Below are positions 54,847 to 63,865 of a stretch of DNA of 64,000 nucleotides, one piece after another. Every line of letters starts with the position of its first letter. The stretch's first letter is position 1. Below the pieces are notes generated by a model that saw only the letters and a list, made by a program, of their open reading frames with translations, ran no database searches and had not been told where the DNA came from. The translations under genes were made by a program, and so were the position numbers. Source of the DNA: Hephaestia caeni (lineage in GTDB: Bacteria; Pseudomonadota; Alphaproteobacteria; Sphingomonadales; Sphingomonadaceae); the NCBI RefSeq assembly GCF_003550065.1, contig NZ_QXDC01000002.1:849306-913305 (forward strand), read 5' to 3'.

Positions 54847-55274
54847 GCGGCGATGCCGTGTGCCATCCGTCCCAGCAATGCTTCGACCACACGCGCGCCA
54901 TGGTTCGTGTCGGCCATGGCAAGTGGCGTCTCGCCCCCAAGCACTCGGTTTTCCCGATTAAGCCAGACGTGCGCCTTTTCCGTGTCACCGAACACTTCTT
55001 CGGCCGCGGCAACAACTGCGACGACGCGCAGCAGCCGATCCGACTCGTCCGGCTCAAGCGGTTGCGCATTCTTCTGGCGACGCTTGAATGTACGAAGGTT
55101 CAGCACCGTGGGATCGATCGCATTGAAAGTTAGACCCGCTGCGGCCAGGAAATGATCGACCGATTGCGTTGGCACGCCCCGTCGGACGAGGCCCACGATG
55201 TCTCGCTCATTGTGCAGCGGGCCGGTCATTGCCTCACCGCCCAGCAGCTCCTGAATCCGTGCTACAGCCGTCAT
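54843..55274 (-). CDS. Xre/MbcA/ParS-family antitoxin (DUF2384)
   Basis: 143 aa from ATG 55274; the ATG at 55310 would place an operator inside the gene and is not preferred. HTH-like N-terminal part (GLVRRGVPTQSVDHFLAAAG) and C-terminal DUF2384/MbcA region (VAAAEEVFGDTEKAHVWLNR and LGGETPLAMADTNHGARVVE). Neutralises the RES toxin and probably represses the operon via the inverted repeat just upstream. Confidence 0.92.
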   Translation of the reverse strand: MTAVARIQELLGGEAMTGPLHNERDIVGLVRRGVPTQSVDHFLAAAGLTFNAIDPTVLNLRTFKRRQKNAQPLEPDESDRLLRVVAVVAAAEEVFGDTEKAHVWLNRENRVLGGETPLAMADTNHGARVVEALLGRMAHGIAA

Positions 55275-55285
55275 CGCGATCCTAT

Positions 55286-55314
55286 CAATATGCCGAACCA
55301 TCGTCGGCATATTG
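55286..55314. promoter_or_regulatory. 11-bp perfect inverted repeat, probable antitoxin operator
   Basis: CAATATGCCGA (55286-55296) and TCGGCATATTG (55304-55314) with a 7-base spacer, 12 bases upstream of the chosen antitoxin start. Another TCAATATATGG half lies beside it. Fits autoregulation by the antitoxin; binding is inferred. Confidence 0.65.
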
Positions 55315-55505
55315 TCAATATATGGTCGAACACGCCCTGTTGCAAGTTAGGGCGCGCTCAATCGGCTCCAACCGACACGCCCCAAATCGGACATCGAGGA
55401 AGACTGCCTCTCGGGGGAAATGGCGCTCAGATCCGCGAAAACTGAGTTTGGAGGCCTTGCTTCTGCGCAATCGTCCGGCGTGTCAGGCTGCAGTGGGCCA
55501 AAGTG

Positions 55506-55868
55506 CTAGGACTTAGGCGCAGAACGACGTTTGCGACGCCATCGCCCAGGCGTCGTGCCCATGGTCCGGGAGAAGGCTGTAATGAAATGGCTCTGATCCG
55601 AATATCCGCACTCCATCGCGATCTCGGCCAGTGACAGATGAGCATCGGCGAGCATCCGGGTGGCATGCGCGACACGCTCATTCTGAAACCATCTATAAGG
55701 GGCAACACCAACCGAGTTTCGGAATGCCTTTGCGAAATGGGTTTCCGACAGCTCGAGACGGGCAGCAACCTCTCCGATGCGCAAGCCAGTGCGAATCTGC
55801 CCCGCCATCCCTTGCTGAGCGATCTTGACCTGCCATGGGGCCAGTCTCGCGCCGCTGCTCGGTATCAT
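55506..55868 (-). CDS. Short AraC-family regulator (HTH only)
   Basis: 120 aa, almost only the double HTH: RIGEVAARLELSETHFAKAF and LSLAEIAMECGYSDQSHFIT, with FSRTMGTTPGRWRRKRR at the end. No sensor domain. Similar in layout to the 53551 gene. Its ATG overlaps the stop of a tiny upstream frame. Target unknown. Confidence 0.87.
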   Translation of the reverse strand: MIPSSGARLAPWQVKIAQQGMAGQIRTGLRIGEVAARLELSETHFAKAFRNSVGVAPYRWFQNERVAHATRMLADAHLSLAEIAMECGYSDQSHFITAFSRTMGTTPGRWRRKRRSAPKS

Positions 55869-55960
55869 CGCTTTCCTCCCCAGGATACCGAAAGCCCTTC
55901 AAGATCCTTCGCCATCTCTCTCATCGCCGTCTCCAGCAGATGCCATGTGCGGAAGGCCAC
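55865..55960 (-). CDS. Possible leader ORF of the AraC gene (31 aa)
   Basis: GTG 55960 preceded by GAGGTGAAG; encodes VAFRTWHLLETAMREMAKDL and ends GGKR. The stop overlaps the AraC ATG (ATGA). Could be a small coupled peptide or the relic of a longer gene; the frame stays open upstream without a good start. Confidence 0.3.
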   Translation of the reverse strand: MAFRTWHLLETAMREMAKDLEGLSVSWGGKR

Positions 55961-56352
55961 AACGTCTTCACCTCGAGATCGAGGCAAAGCTCGATTTCCA
56001 GATCGCAATGGCGGGCGCAGTCTCTCGGCATTCGGCCCAATCGTGCTCCTAAGTTGGAGACACTCGAGCGCGCCCGATTGGCAATCGTTCGGGAATAAAT
56101 TCAGATTATGTCGTTATTTTAATAGGTTATGTAAGAACCTGCGCAGGCAAGGGACCGGCAGTGATTGCGGAGAATGGCAAGTCACCGCTAGATGCAGCAC
56201 CCGGCACATCAGGACAGCCCAGCGCGACCGACAGGTTCGGGCTGAAAATACCGGCTATGTTGCATTCATGTGGGCGGCCTCGCCATCCGTGCTGCACGTC
56301 ATTCGAGAAATGCAGTTCGCATCGACATTCTCTTAGCCAGGCCCTGACGCTC
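55961..56352. other. Gene-free 392 bases
   Basis: No gene recognised between the AraC leader and the secreted protein gene. Contains an AT-rich patch near 56097-56135 that may be promoter DNA. Nothing else supported. Confidence 0.35.
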
Positions 56353-57000
56353 TCATGAAGGAGCAGCCTTCCCTGATGCGCCTAGCGTCACCCGACATTG
56401 GCCGGAATAAAGATTCTGTAGATCGAATGTAGCCGCGTCATTCGCCTTCGTCAGAAACATCGAAGCAGAAGATTGCGACTGATCGGTTACCTCGATGATG
56501 ATAAGCGTGACCGACACAGAGTTGATCGGCTTTGTCATCTCAACCCGCTGGGGCCAAACATCGACCACCCGGTTGAATGGACTGCTCTCCGAGTCTTTCG
56601 CCAAGCCATCAGGATCTGCGATGATCCGGGTTTGCGGATCGACCGGCTCCGGGGCGTCAACGGGATCAGGCGGCGGTGTGGTGCGAACGGGGGCCGCCGG
56701 CAGGTACAAGCTAAACTCATGGCGGCCTTCAAAAACATACTCCGATGGTTCCTGAACGCGGCTCGCATCAAAATTGGCAATCCGGCCCAAAGTGCAATCG
56801 AGACGCCGCCCGGGGATCATAGCGCCAGCCTGCTGCCCCGGGGAGGTCGGAGCAACCCCCGGTGCATCTCCAACGCTCAACGCGCCTGCAGGCGCCACAC
56901 CAGAGCCAGACTGAAACGTGAACAATGAGAGGCCAGCGGCCGAGACCGCCGCGACCACGCCCAGCTTGAGAATCATCTTTCTGCTCCCGTTGTCAGCCAT
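56353..57000 (-). CDS. Unknown secreted or membrane-anchored protein (215 aa)
   Basis: Not recognised. N-terminal helix (residues about 9-27, MILKLGVVAAVSAAGLSLFT) then a Gly/Pro-rich linker and a folded part with LDCTLGRIANFDASRVQEPS, a Pro/Asp-rich spacer (TTPPPDPVDAPEPVDPQ) and SVSVTLIIIEVTDQ plus one more Cys (SGQCRVTLG). ATG 57000 follows GGGAGG. Possible periplasmic or exported protein; neighbours are a cell wall hydrolase and secretion genes. Confidence 0.6.
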   Translation of the reverse strand: MADNGSRKMILKLGVVAAVSAAGLSLFTFQSGSGVAPAGALSVGDAPGVAPTSPGQQAGAMIPGRRLDCTLGRIANFDASRVQEPSEYVFEGRHEFSLYLPAAPVRTTPPPDPVDAPEPVDPQTRIIADPDGLAKDSESSPFNRVVDVWPQRVEMTKPINSVSVTLIIIEVTDQSQSSASMFLTKANDAATFDLQNLYSGQCRVTLGASGKAAPS

Positions 57001-57271
57001 GAGGAAATGAAGCCTCCCCTAGCATCCAGAATGGATGGAATTTTCTGCCAGGATTCTACAATTTTCATAATTCTGTCGTCGATTAGATCGACCCATTGTG
57101 AGATCATATCGCCTCTATGTCATACATAACCTTTTCACTGCGATGACAAATCCATAAATGTCGCCACAATAATAGGATATATACTCTACATTGCTAGACT
57201 ATATTTTCTGCTCTACGGAAGAAGTAAGTTAGATAGCGATTCTGTCATCAGGATATTCGTGTCCATTCCTT
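57001..57271. other. AT-rich divergent intergenic region
   Basis: 271 bases clearly richer in A+T than the rest of the window, between two divergent genes. Likely holds both promoters; no single -10/-35 pair stands out. Confidence 0.45.
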
Positions 57272-58057
57272 GTGAATCCTTGGACGCGTCAGGATCAACT
57301 TTCGACGCGGGATGGACACACGTTGACAAGCAAGCCGGCCCGAACAGACCAATATGTCCGGAGCGCCGCGCTACAGGGTGCGCTGACGAATCCGGCGCGC
57401 CCAACAATCCCCCAAGCCCTCGCCTGCCTCCTCTTGCTCTTGGCCGCACTCACAACCAGCGTACCCAGCCATGCGCAAATGGGTGTCCCAGAGCCGATGG
57501 AAGACTATTCCCGCGCATTGGAATGCCTGACGCTCGCGGTCGCCTACGAAGCGGGTTATGAGAATCTGGAGGGCAAGCAAGCCGTCGCTGAAGTCGTACT
57601 CAACCGATTGAGAAGTTCGTCCTTCCAGAACACCGTCTGCGACGTCGTCTTCGCAGGTTCAACCCGGCGCACCGGCTGTCAGTTTACTTTCACTTGTGAT
57701 GGATCGCTCAGGCGCCAGCTCCCTGAGCGGGTGATGCTTTCCGCCCGAGCCGTTGCAGAAGATGCCCTAGCCAATCGAACCCCGCCTCGCGTGCAGGGGG
57801 CAACGCACTATCACGCCGCCTATGTAAATCCTTACTGGGCTCCCAGCCTCACGCGCATTACCAAGATCGGGGCGCACATCTTCTACCATCCGCCCGGCAA
57901 GCCGGCCCCATATGGCCCCATCGATCTCCAAGGCGAACCAGCAGTAGCCACCTCTCTGTCGCACACTGCCACTGACCAACAGAACCCAAGCCGCGCTCCC
58001 GCCGTCTTCATGCCTTGGGGTCTCGCACCAGCTGCTCTCGGAACGAGCGAACCGTGA
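57272..58057 (+). CDS. SleB-like cell wall hydrolase
   Basis: 261 aa from GTG 57272; a TTG at 57323 is possible. Signal region about 47-68 (ACLLLLLAALTTSVPSHAQ). Hydrolase_2 domain at about 80-190: ECLTLAVAYEAGYENLEGKQ, AVAEVVLNRLRSSSFQNTVC, CQFTFTCDG and GATHYHAAYVNPYWAPSLTR. Cuts peptidoglycan. C-terminal 60 residues are unstructured. Converges with gspK. Confidence 0.88.
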   Translation: MNPWTRQDQLSTRDGHTLTSKPARTDQYVRSAALQGALTNPARPTIPQALACLLLLLAALTTSVPSHAQMGVPEPMEDYSRALECLTLAVAYEAGYENLEGKQAVAEVVLNRLRSSSFQNTVCDVVFAGSTRRTGCQFTFTCDGSLRRQLPERVMLSARAVAEDALANRTPPRVQGATHYHAAYVNPYWAPSLTRITKIGAHIFYHPPGKPAPYGPIDLQGEPAVATSLSHTATDQQNPSRAPAVFMPWGLAPAALGTSEP

Positions 58058-58192
58058 GCGGGGATAGATAAAGGCTCATCAACCGCCTGCACGCCATTCA
58101 AACCTGCCATCATCCTTGTTCCGGCGTCCTGGGACCATCGGTCCCTTCCAATCGCATTCAACGAACTGTAATTATCGTCTTCTCTCCGACCT

Positions 58193-59038
58193 TCAATCTG
58201 CTGCCCTCACTAGGTAAGGACGCTCCGATCGGCCGGTTATCTCTACAACGACCCTACGCGCCGCACGAGAACCATCCGGCAGCCGAGCTTCGACGATGAT
58301 TGTCAGCGGCCGGCCAACCAGATCGGTCGCATCCGAAAATTCCAGTGCTGTTCGTTGACCAGAGCGTTCGCGCGCCCGATCAATTGCAGCCGGGCCTCCC
58401 TCAAAGCCGCCTTCTTCCATGATCATAATCGCCAAAGGATGGGCAAATTTCGGATCGAAACCCGCCCTTGAGGTATAAGCCGTGGCGAAAGGCCGAACCC
58501 GCTGAACCAACGCGGCATCGAAACCGCGGATACTGCCCAGCTCCTCGATCGACGAGAGAAAGCCATTCGTCGGCCTTATTCCCGCGACCGCATAGTAAGC
58601 GCTTTCCGCCCCGAACGGCCGGGGTTCGTCATCGCCGTCCGTCCAATCGAGGAGCGAGTCCCGGGCAATCAGCAGCCTGTCGCCTTCCAGGCCTACTGCC
58701 TCGAGAAGCCGCGTAGCCATGGGCTCATCGAGAGCACTGATAGGCACCTTGCCTCGTTCGTCCTCAATCCGCACGTGCAGTCGCGCTCCATCGAACGTGA
58801 GTTGGCGTTCCCTGCCGTCGAGCGACCAGCGTTGGGTCGCATCGCTCGCCATAAGGCCGCTCAGCGCCAGCGCCACCCCTGCATCTGCGGCCGCGCTTGC
58901 CTGAAGCTGGGACTGCTCGGCCGCCGCATCATCGATCCCCATCCGCGTCGCCGAGAGAACAGTGAGCGCCATGGCTGCAAAGACAGCAATGCTGGCGACC
59001 GCCGCAACGAGCGCATAGCCGTCTTCGTTCTTATTCAC
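58193..59038 (-). CDS. gspK: Type II secretion minor pseudopilin GspK
   Basis: 281 aa. Prepilin-like N-terminus NEDGYALVAAVASIAVFAAM, then SAM-like domains with GKVPISALDEPM, LLDWTDGDDEPRPFGAES and NGFLSSIEELGSIRGFD, typical GspK. Caps the pseudopilus. Unusually it follows gspD at the end of this block. Start overlaps gspD stop (ATGA). Confidence 0.92.
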   Translation of the reverse strand: MNKNEDGYALVAAVASIAVFAAMALTVLSATRMGIDDAAAEQSQLQASAAADAGVALALSGLMASDATQRWSLDGRERQLTFDGARLHVRIEDERGKVPISALDEPMATRLLEAVGLEGDRLLIARDSLLDWTDGDDEPRPFGAESAYYAVAGIRPTNGFLSSIEELGSIRGFDAALVQRVRPFATAYTSRAGFDPKFAHPLAIMIMEEGGFEGGPAAIDRARERSGQRTALEFSDATDLVGRPLTIIVEARLPDGSRAARRVVVEITGRSERPYLVRAAD

Positions 59039-61122
59039 GGGATAGTGCCCTGAGTTCGGAAAGGCTCAAGCGTCCGGAGCTTCGCGCGCAGTTCCTCCGT
59101 CACGGCTCGACCATCATCGGGCGTGCGAATGACCTGGGGCTTCAGCAGAACGATCAGCTCGGTACGATTTTGCCGGTTCTCGTGATTGCCGAACAGCCCG
59201 CCTAGCACTGGAATGCGCGAAAGGATTGGCAATCCATTTTTGCCGAACGATTGGGAATCTCGAAACAGCCCGCCAAGCGCAATCACCTGCCCGTCCTGGA
59301 CAGCGACCGAAGTCGAAATTCGCCGGGTAGAAATAGTGGGCGAGGCTATCGCTCCATCCCTCCCCGACACCGCGCTACCGGGACTGACATCGCTTACCTC
59401 CTGCGAAACGTCGAGCAGCACAGAGCCACTGGCATTGACGCGAGGCGTCACTTTCAAGATCACACCTGTGTCGCGATATTCGATCGCATTGACGATAGGC
59501 GCGTCGGGATTTCCGACGCTTACAGCATTGCCGGCAGAGACAGGAACCTGGTCACCCACCTGCAGCGCGGCTGTCTGGTTGTTGAGCGTCACCAGCTTGG
59601 GCGCCGAGACCACCTTTACATTCGTGCGCTGTTCAAGTGCATTTAGCGTGGCCGATATACTGCTACCGGACAGAAAGTAGCTGAAACCAGGCTGCGCCGC
59701 CCCGGCAGGCATCTCGACACCATCGGTAATCCGGAAATTGCTGTCGCCCGTCAGCCAGTTCCACTGGACGCCATAGCGAAGGGTATCGTTCAACGTGACC
59801 TCGGTGATCGCCGCTTCAATCATCACCTGGAGCGGCGCAACGTCGAGCTTGCGCAACGCATCCTCAATCATGGCATACTCGCGCGGCGTACCATAGACGA
59901 CGATCGCATTGTTGACCTCGTCGGGGGTGATCTTGCCGCCGCCTTCACGAGCCTGCCCAGTCTGGGACACGGCATCTGACGATGACGACCCGGCCGATCG
60001 AGCCGATCGGTCACCACCTTCCGCCTGAGCGCCATTTGTCCGCGATGGGCTCTGTGCGTTCTGCGGGGTTGCCGCCCCACTACGACCGGAATCGGAAGAC
60101 GCGAAAGGATCGGACGGCTCGTCGCCCTCGCTGGAGCTATTTCCATAAGCCTGGTTGAGCGTTCGCGCGAGATCGCGCGCGCGACCGTTCTGGACTTGAT
60201 AGACGAAAATGCGCTTCTCAGCACTCTCGCCCTCCCGGTCGAGAATCTCAATCCAACGTCGCACATCCTCAAGATATTGCCCCTGAGCGCTGACCGCGAG
60301 AATGCCGTTCAATTTCTCCATCGTGATCAATCGCACCAACCCCCGTGTCGGCGCATTCTCAGCATTGATCAGCTTGTCGAGCTCGGGAACGATCAACCGC
60401 GCATCGGTCCGCTCAGGAATATACAGCCCAAAGCTCATATTGCGCAGCCAATTGACATCGAATTGCTTCAGCATGTCACGCGCACTGCTCCGCTGCCCGG
60501 TGGTGCCCGTAATGGTGATCCGGTTGCCGGCAGTATCGACATCGGAAACCACCCCCGGGATCGCACTCTCAAGAACCTTACGGACCTCCTCAGCATTGAT
60601 GAACTGAAGCGTCACGACCTCCGTCCCGTAGCCCACGGCACCGGGCGCGACCGGCGCCTTCGCCGCCGCTTCGGTCCGCACCATGAACCCGTCACCCACA
60701 GGCACAAGCGCCAGCTGCGCAGTCCGCAGCGCCGTTTCGAAAAGTCCAATGACCTCAGTGCGCGCCACAGATCCAGGCGTCACCAACGTCACCTGCCCGT
60801 TAACGCCGGCGTCGACCTCGATGGGTATTCCGGTCACGTCCCGCACGGACGCCGCCACGGTGCGAACGTCCGCCTGCGGAAGATTGAGGGTGATATTGCC
60901 GCCGCGCGGTTGACGGGCCGACGCACCAGACGGCGGCCGCGGTACCGGCGCCTCTCCGCCGACAATCGTCGTACGCAGCTGCGCTTCGGCCCGCTCACCC
61001 TCCGCTATGATCGCCGGTGGTCGCGGCGCCTCGATCGGCACGGGCACCTGACGCGTCGAACAGCCGCCTAGGATAAGCGCAAACAGCGCAATCCCGGACA
61101 GCAAATGCGGCTTGTTCTTCAT
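59035..61122 (-). CDS. gspD: Type II secretion secretin GspD
   Basis: 695 aa outer-membrane secretin. Lipobox ILGGC (Cys21). N0-N3 domains at about 70-420 (NITLNLPQADVRTVAASVRD; LQFINAEEVRKVLES; LVRLITMEKLNGILAVSAQG), a Ser/Gly-rich insert (about 330-390), then the secretin core: QVMIEAAITEVTLND, SAPKLVTLNNQTAALQVGDQ, VGNPDAPIVNAIEYRDTGVI and VALGGLFRDSQ-like ALGGLFRDSQ. Confidence 0.95.
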   Translation of the reverse strand: MKNKPHLLSGIALFALILGGCSTRQVPVPIEAPRPPAIIAEGERAEAQLRTTIVGGEAPVPRPPSGASARQPRGGNITLNLPQADVRTVAASVRDVTGIPIEVDAGVNGQVTLVTPGSVARTEVIGLFETALRTAQLALVPVGDGFMVRTEAAAKAPVAPGAVGYGTEVVTLQFINAEEVRKVLESAIPGVVSDVDTAGNRITITGTTGQRSSARDMLKQFDVNWLRNMSFGLYIPERTDARLIVPELDKLINAENAPTRGLVRLITMEKLNGILAVSAQGQYLEDVRRWIEILDREGESAEKRIFVYQVQNGRARDLARTLNQAYGNSSSEGDEPSDPFASSDSGRSGAATPQNAQSPSRTNGAQAEGGDRSARSAGSSSSDAVSQTGQAREGGGKITPDEVNNAIVVYGTPREYAMIEDALRKLDVAPLQVMIEAAITEVTLNDTLRYGVQWNWLTGDSNFRITDGVEMPAGAAQPGFSYFLSGSSISATLNALEQRTNVKVVSAPKLVTLNNQTAALQVGDQVPVSAGNAVSVGNPDAPIVNAIEYRDTGVILKVTPRVNASGSVLLDVSQEVSDVSPGSAVSGRDGAIASPTISTRRISTSVAVQDGQVIALGGLFRDSQSFGKNGLPILSRIPVLGGLFGNHENRQNRTELIVLLKPQVIRTPDDGRAVTEELRAKLRTLEPFRTQGTIP

Positions 61123-61637
61123 CTCTGACTCCCCGTGGCCGCCCCGTTCGCCGGCGGGGGAGTTCCCCCACCGAAGGGGACAATGATTTCCTCTTCGCCG
61201 CGTTGAAGCAGCGCCTCATTCGCCCGAACCGCCTTCAACCGCCAATCGCCAATCCGTCCGCCTACCGGCACGCGCGACGTCCGACTGCCCGGACCCTGGA
61301 CAACAGCAAAGGAAGAGCGTCCAATTCGGATGGAGCCGGCGATCGTCATCGCACCAAGAGGACTGCCACCACCGCCAGCTGACGGTCCGCCCGACGGCGC
61401 AAACATCGATCGTGCAAGGATTGCTGTGCCGCCGATCGCACGCTCTGGATTTGGTGCTGGCGCCTCCGCCATCCCCCCTCGCCCGACCGGACCAGATGGT
61501 GGCAACTCTACATCATCCACCAAGACAAGCTGCATGGCGGTCGCCGCCGCCAGCAAGGCAGCGAGCACCAGCGGCAGCCGGGCCGTTCTATCGAGCGGCG
61601 GCAGGGCGGAACGGAATCGAAGCTTCAACTTGCACAT
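61119..61637 (-). CDS. gspC: Type II secretion GspC-like protein
   Basis: 172 aa. Helix at about 21-42, then LARSMFAPSGG and a homology-region-like fold: TIAGSIRIGRSSFAVVQGP, SRVPVGGRIGDWRLKAVRAN. No PDZ domain, so much shorter than enterobacterial GspC (~270 aa). Links GspD with the inner-membrane platform. Its start overlaps gspM by 50 bases. Confidence 0.78.
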   Translation of the reverse strand: MCKLKLRFRSALPPLDRTARLPLVLAALLAAATAMQLVLVDDVELPPSGPVGRGGMAEAPAPNPERAIGGTAILARSMFAPSGGPSAGGGGSPLGAMTIAGSIRIGRSSFAVVQGPGSRTSRVPVGGRIGDWRLKAVRANEALLQRGEEEIIVPFGGGTPPPANGAATGSQR

Positions 61638-62142
61638 CCATGCTGGAGGATTGCCCCGTCACGAGCGCATCGTTCGCCGTCACCGACAGGGTCTCGAGGA
61701 CCAGCCAAGGCGGCGTATTCTGGAGCTGGTCCAGCGCAGCAATGAGTTGGGGAAGCGTCATGCGCGCACTGATGCCCGCGCGCACCGAGCCAGACTCCCC
61801 TTCCGCGTCGACCGCAGCACGAACCTCGCCACCCACCCGCTCGACGACACGCTGCAGCCGTTCTTTCAACGCCTCGCGTCCGGCCTCCGCATTCGCGGCG
61901 CCGAGCACGAAGACGTCCATATGTTGCCGCTGCTCCTCCGCCTGGCGCCGCAAGCGCGGCACGGCAGCAATCGTCCGCTGATTGTGGAGATAGCGTTGGT
62001 TCAACTGCTCGCGCCGCTCCGCCCGTACGGAAAATCCGTCGACGATCGGCGACACGATCGCGAACCACACGAAAGCGACGAGCGCCATAAGGATAAGGAG
62101 GGCGAGCAAACGCCGCTCTCGGGAAGAAGTCGGCCGCATCAT
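61588..62142 (-). CDS. gspM: Type II secretion protein GspM
   Basis: 184 aa inner-membrane protein. Helix at about 12-32 (LLALLILMALVAFVWFAIVS), coiled coil (RREQLNQRYLHNQRTIAAVP) and ferredoxin-like periplasmic part (MTLPQLIAALDQLQNTPPWL). Between gspL and gspC. Overlaps gspL by ATGA. Confidence 0.87.
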   Translation of the reverse strand: MMRPTSSRERRLLALLILMALVAFVWFAIVSPIVDGFSVRAERREQLNQRYLHNQRTIAAVPRLRRQAEEQRQHMDVFVLGAANAEAGREALKERLQRVVERVGGEVRAAVDAEGESGSVRAGISARMTLPQLIAALDQLQNTPPWLVLETLSVTANDALVTGQSSSMDVQVEASIPFRPAAAR

Positions 62143-63167
62143 CGCCGAACGATCTTTGCACCGACATCGAACGGCTCTCCTGCTGGCACTTCAGCCTGGA
62201 TGTCGTCGTTCATCGAACGAACCTCGGCGAACCCACCTGAGCGGCGCAGCGACCCGGCCACATCGGTCCGCGGCGGCTTGTAGCCCGTCAGCTTCAGGCT
62301 CGGACCGTCCCAGACATAGCGTTGAAGCCAAGCACCCTCGGGCAGTGCCTTGCTGACAGCGGCAAGCCCAGCGAGCGCGTCATGTTCGCGCCTCCGCGCG
62401 AGTGAACCGGCAACCAGCGCCCGATCCTGGTCAATCCGCCGTGTGATCGTCTGTGCGACGGTGACCGCCGGCTGTTGAGCTTCCACAACCCCCTCAAGGC
62501 GTTCAACGGCGGCGACGTCCCGCCAGACTAGAATCCCTACGTTAATGGCGACCAAGCTACCCACGACCGCCCAAACCAGCGGAGTCGCGCTACGCAGCCT
62601 CGGCAGAAGTCCGGCCTCGCGCATGGCTGGCGCGAAGTCGATCGGCCGGGCAGAGACCGCGTTGTCATCCAAGGCTATTCTTGTCGGAACGACCTTTGCT
62701 TCCAGCGCCGCGTCAGCAATCGCTCGAGCCGTGTCGATCGGCAAACCGGCAACTTCGACGCGAACTTTGGACGGCTCGGAACCTGACCCGATCCGCCGTG
62801 CCGCAACGACCATCGTACCAGGCGGGAACGGAAGCACGCTATCGCCTTCGAACGCAGCCATGCGCTGCAAATCCCTTTCGCCCAGCACGGGGCGCTCGAT
62901 CACACGGGCGAGACATAGATCACTCGGCACCAGAATCGCCACGCGCGCGCCGGGCCGCAGGGGTGGTTTGCCGATCCGGCCGTTGCTATCGGTCTCTGGT
63001 AATAGCCCGTCACCAACGAACGAGAGCCGCGGCAACCCGTCACTCCCCGCGAACCGCAGGCGGGTTGGAAGCAATTGCTCCAGTTCACCGACCCACCAGC
63101 GCATGCCCTGGGATAGCCATCGGCCGATCGTCGCCATATCGGCATCGAGAATGCCTTTCGCGCTCAT
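62139..63167 (-). CDS. gspL: Type II secretion protein GspL (PilM/PilN-like)
   Basis: 342 aa from ATG 63167 (MSAKGILDAD), overlapping gspJ stop (ATGA), with GGGAGGAACG upstream. N-terminal cytoplasmic ASKHA-like part (VAILVPSDLCLARVIERPVL; MAAFEGDSVLPFPPGTMVV), helix at about 200-218 (PLVWAVVGSLVAINVGILVW) and C-terminal periplasmic PilN-like part. Recruits the GspE ATPase, which is outside the window. Confidence 0.85.
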   Translation of the reverse strand: MSAKGILDADMATIGRWLSQGMRWWVGELEQLLPTRLRFAGSDGLPRLSFVGDGLLPETDSNGRIGKPPLRPGARVAILVPSDLCLARVIERPVLGERDLQRMAAFEGDSVLPFPPGTMVVAARRIGSGSEPSKVRVEVAGLPIDTARAIADAALEAKVVPTRIALDDNAVSARPIDFAPAMREAGLLPRLRSATPLVWAVVGSLVAINVGILVWRDVAAVERLEGVVEAQQPAVTVAQTITRRIDQDRALVAGSLARRREHDALAGLAAVSKALPEGAWLQRYVWDGPSLKLTGYKPPRTDVAGSLRRSGGFAEVRSMNDDIQAEVPAGEPFDVGAKIVRR

Positions 63168-63862
63168 CGTTCCTCCCTGCATTTCCCCGTCAGCTCATCG
63201 ATTCTGCATGGGCCATGACTGGTCGCCCGCGGGCGTACGAACAGATCGGGCCATATGCGCCTGTCATTTTCCGCAAAAACGACACGGATACGGACGAGCT
63301 CGGGCGTAGTGGAACGATCCCACCAGCGATCCTGCCACACGCGCGACGCGCCAGGGTGCGGCGGCCCCAAGTAACTGATCGACAGATCGCGCACGCCACC
63401 CAGCAGGCGATTGGGAGTCCAGCCCACCAAATCGGTCCCGCTCCGGTCGATATCGACCTTCCGGCTGTGTGCACTGTACAAGACTAGGTCGCCGCTGGCC
63501 GTGCGGGTCAGGCGGAAACGCTGCAAAGCATCGGGTCCATCGCGATCAAAAGGTGGCGCTACAAACGTCAGAACGCCTGCGGTCCCACGCAATTCGACGA
63601 TCGGAATGGCAGAATCCATCCTTGTCACAGGACGCAATCGCTCAATTGTCGCGCGCAGGACCCGTTGAGAGGTGACGATCTCCTCGATGTTGCTCCTTGA
63701 AGCCCGCTCCCGCTGGGCAATGATGCCCGCGCTCGCCAATCCCTGCATCAGCAGAACCGCAGCCATCCCAAGCAAGGCAAGGCTGACCAACAACTCAATA
63801 AGAGTGAAACCCTCTTCACCCGGCGACCGATCGGCCGAAAAAAGGCTTGCGCTTGCCCTCAC
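63164..63862 (-). CDS. gspJ: Type II secretion minor pseudopilin GspJ
   Basis: 232 aa. Prepilin peptidase site EEGFTLIELLVSLALLG with cleavage after Gly18 and Glu at +5. Mature part with VLRATIERLRPVT and LGGVRDLSISYLGP, as GspJ. GTG start at 63862. Between gspI and gspL. Confidence 0.88.
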   Translation of the reverse strand: MRASASLFSADRSPGEEGFTLIELLVSLALLGMAAVLLMQGLASAGIIAQRERASRSNIEEIVTSQRVLRATIERLRPVTRMDSAIPIVELRGTAGVLTFVAPPFDRDGPDALQRFRLTRTASGDLVLYSAHSRKVDIDRSGTDLVGWTPNRLLGGVRDLSISYLGPPHPGASRVWQDRWWDRSTTPELVRIRVVFAENDRRIWPDLFVRPRATSHGPCRIDELTGKCREER

Positions 63863-63865
63863 GCC

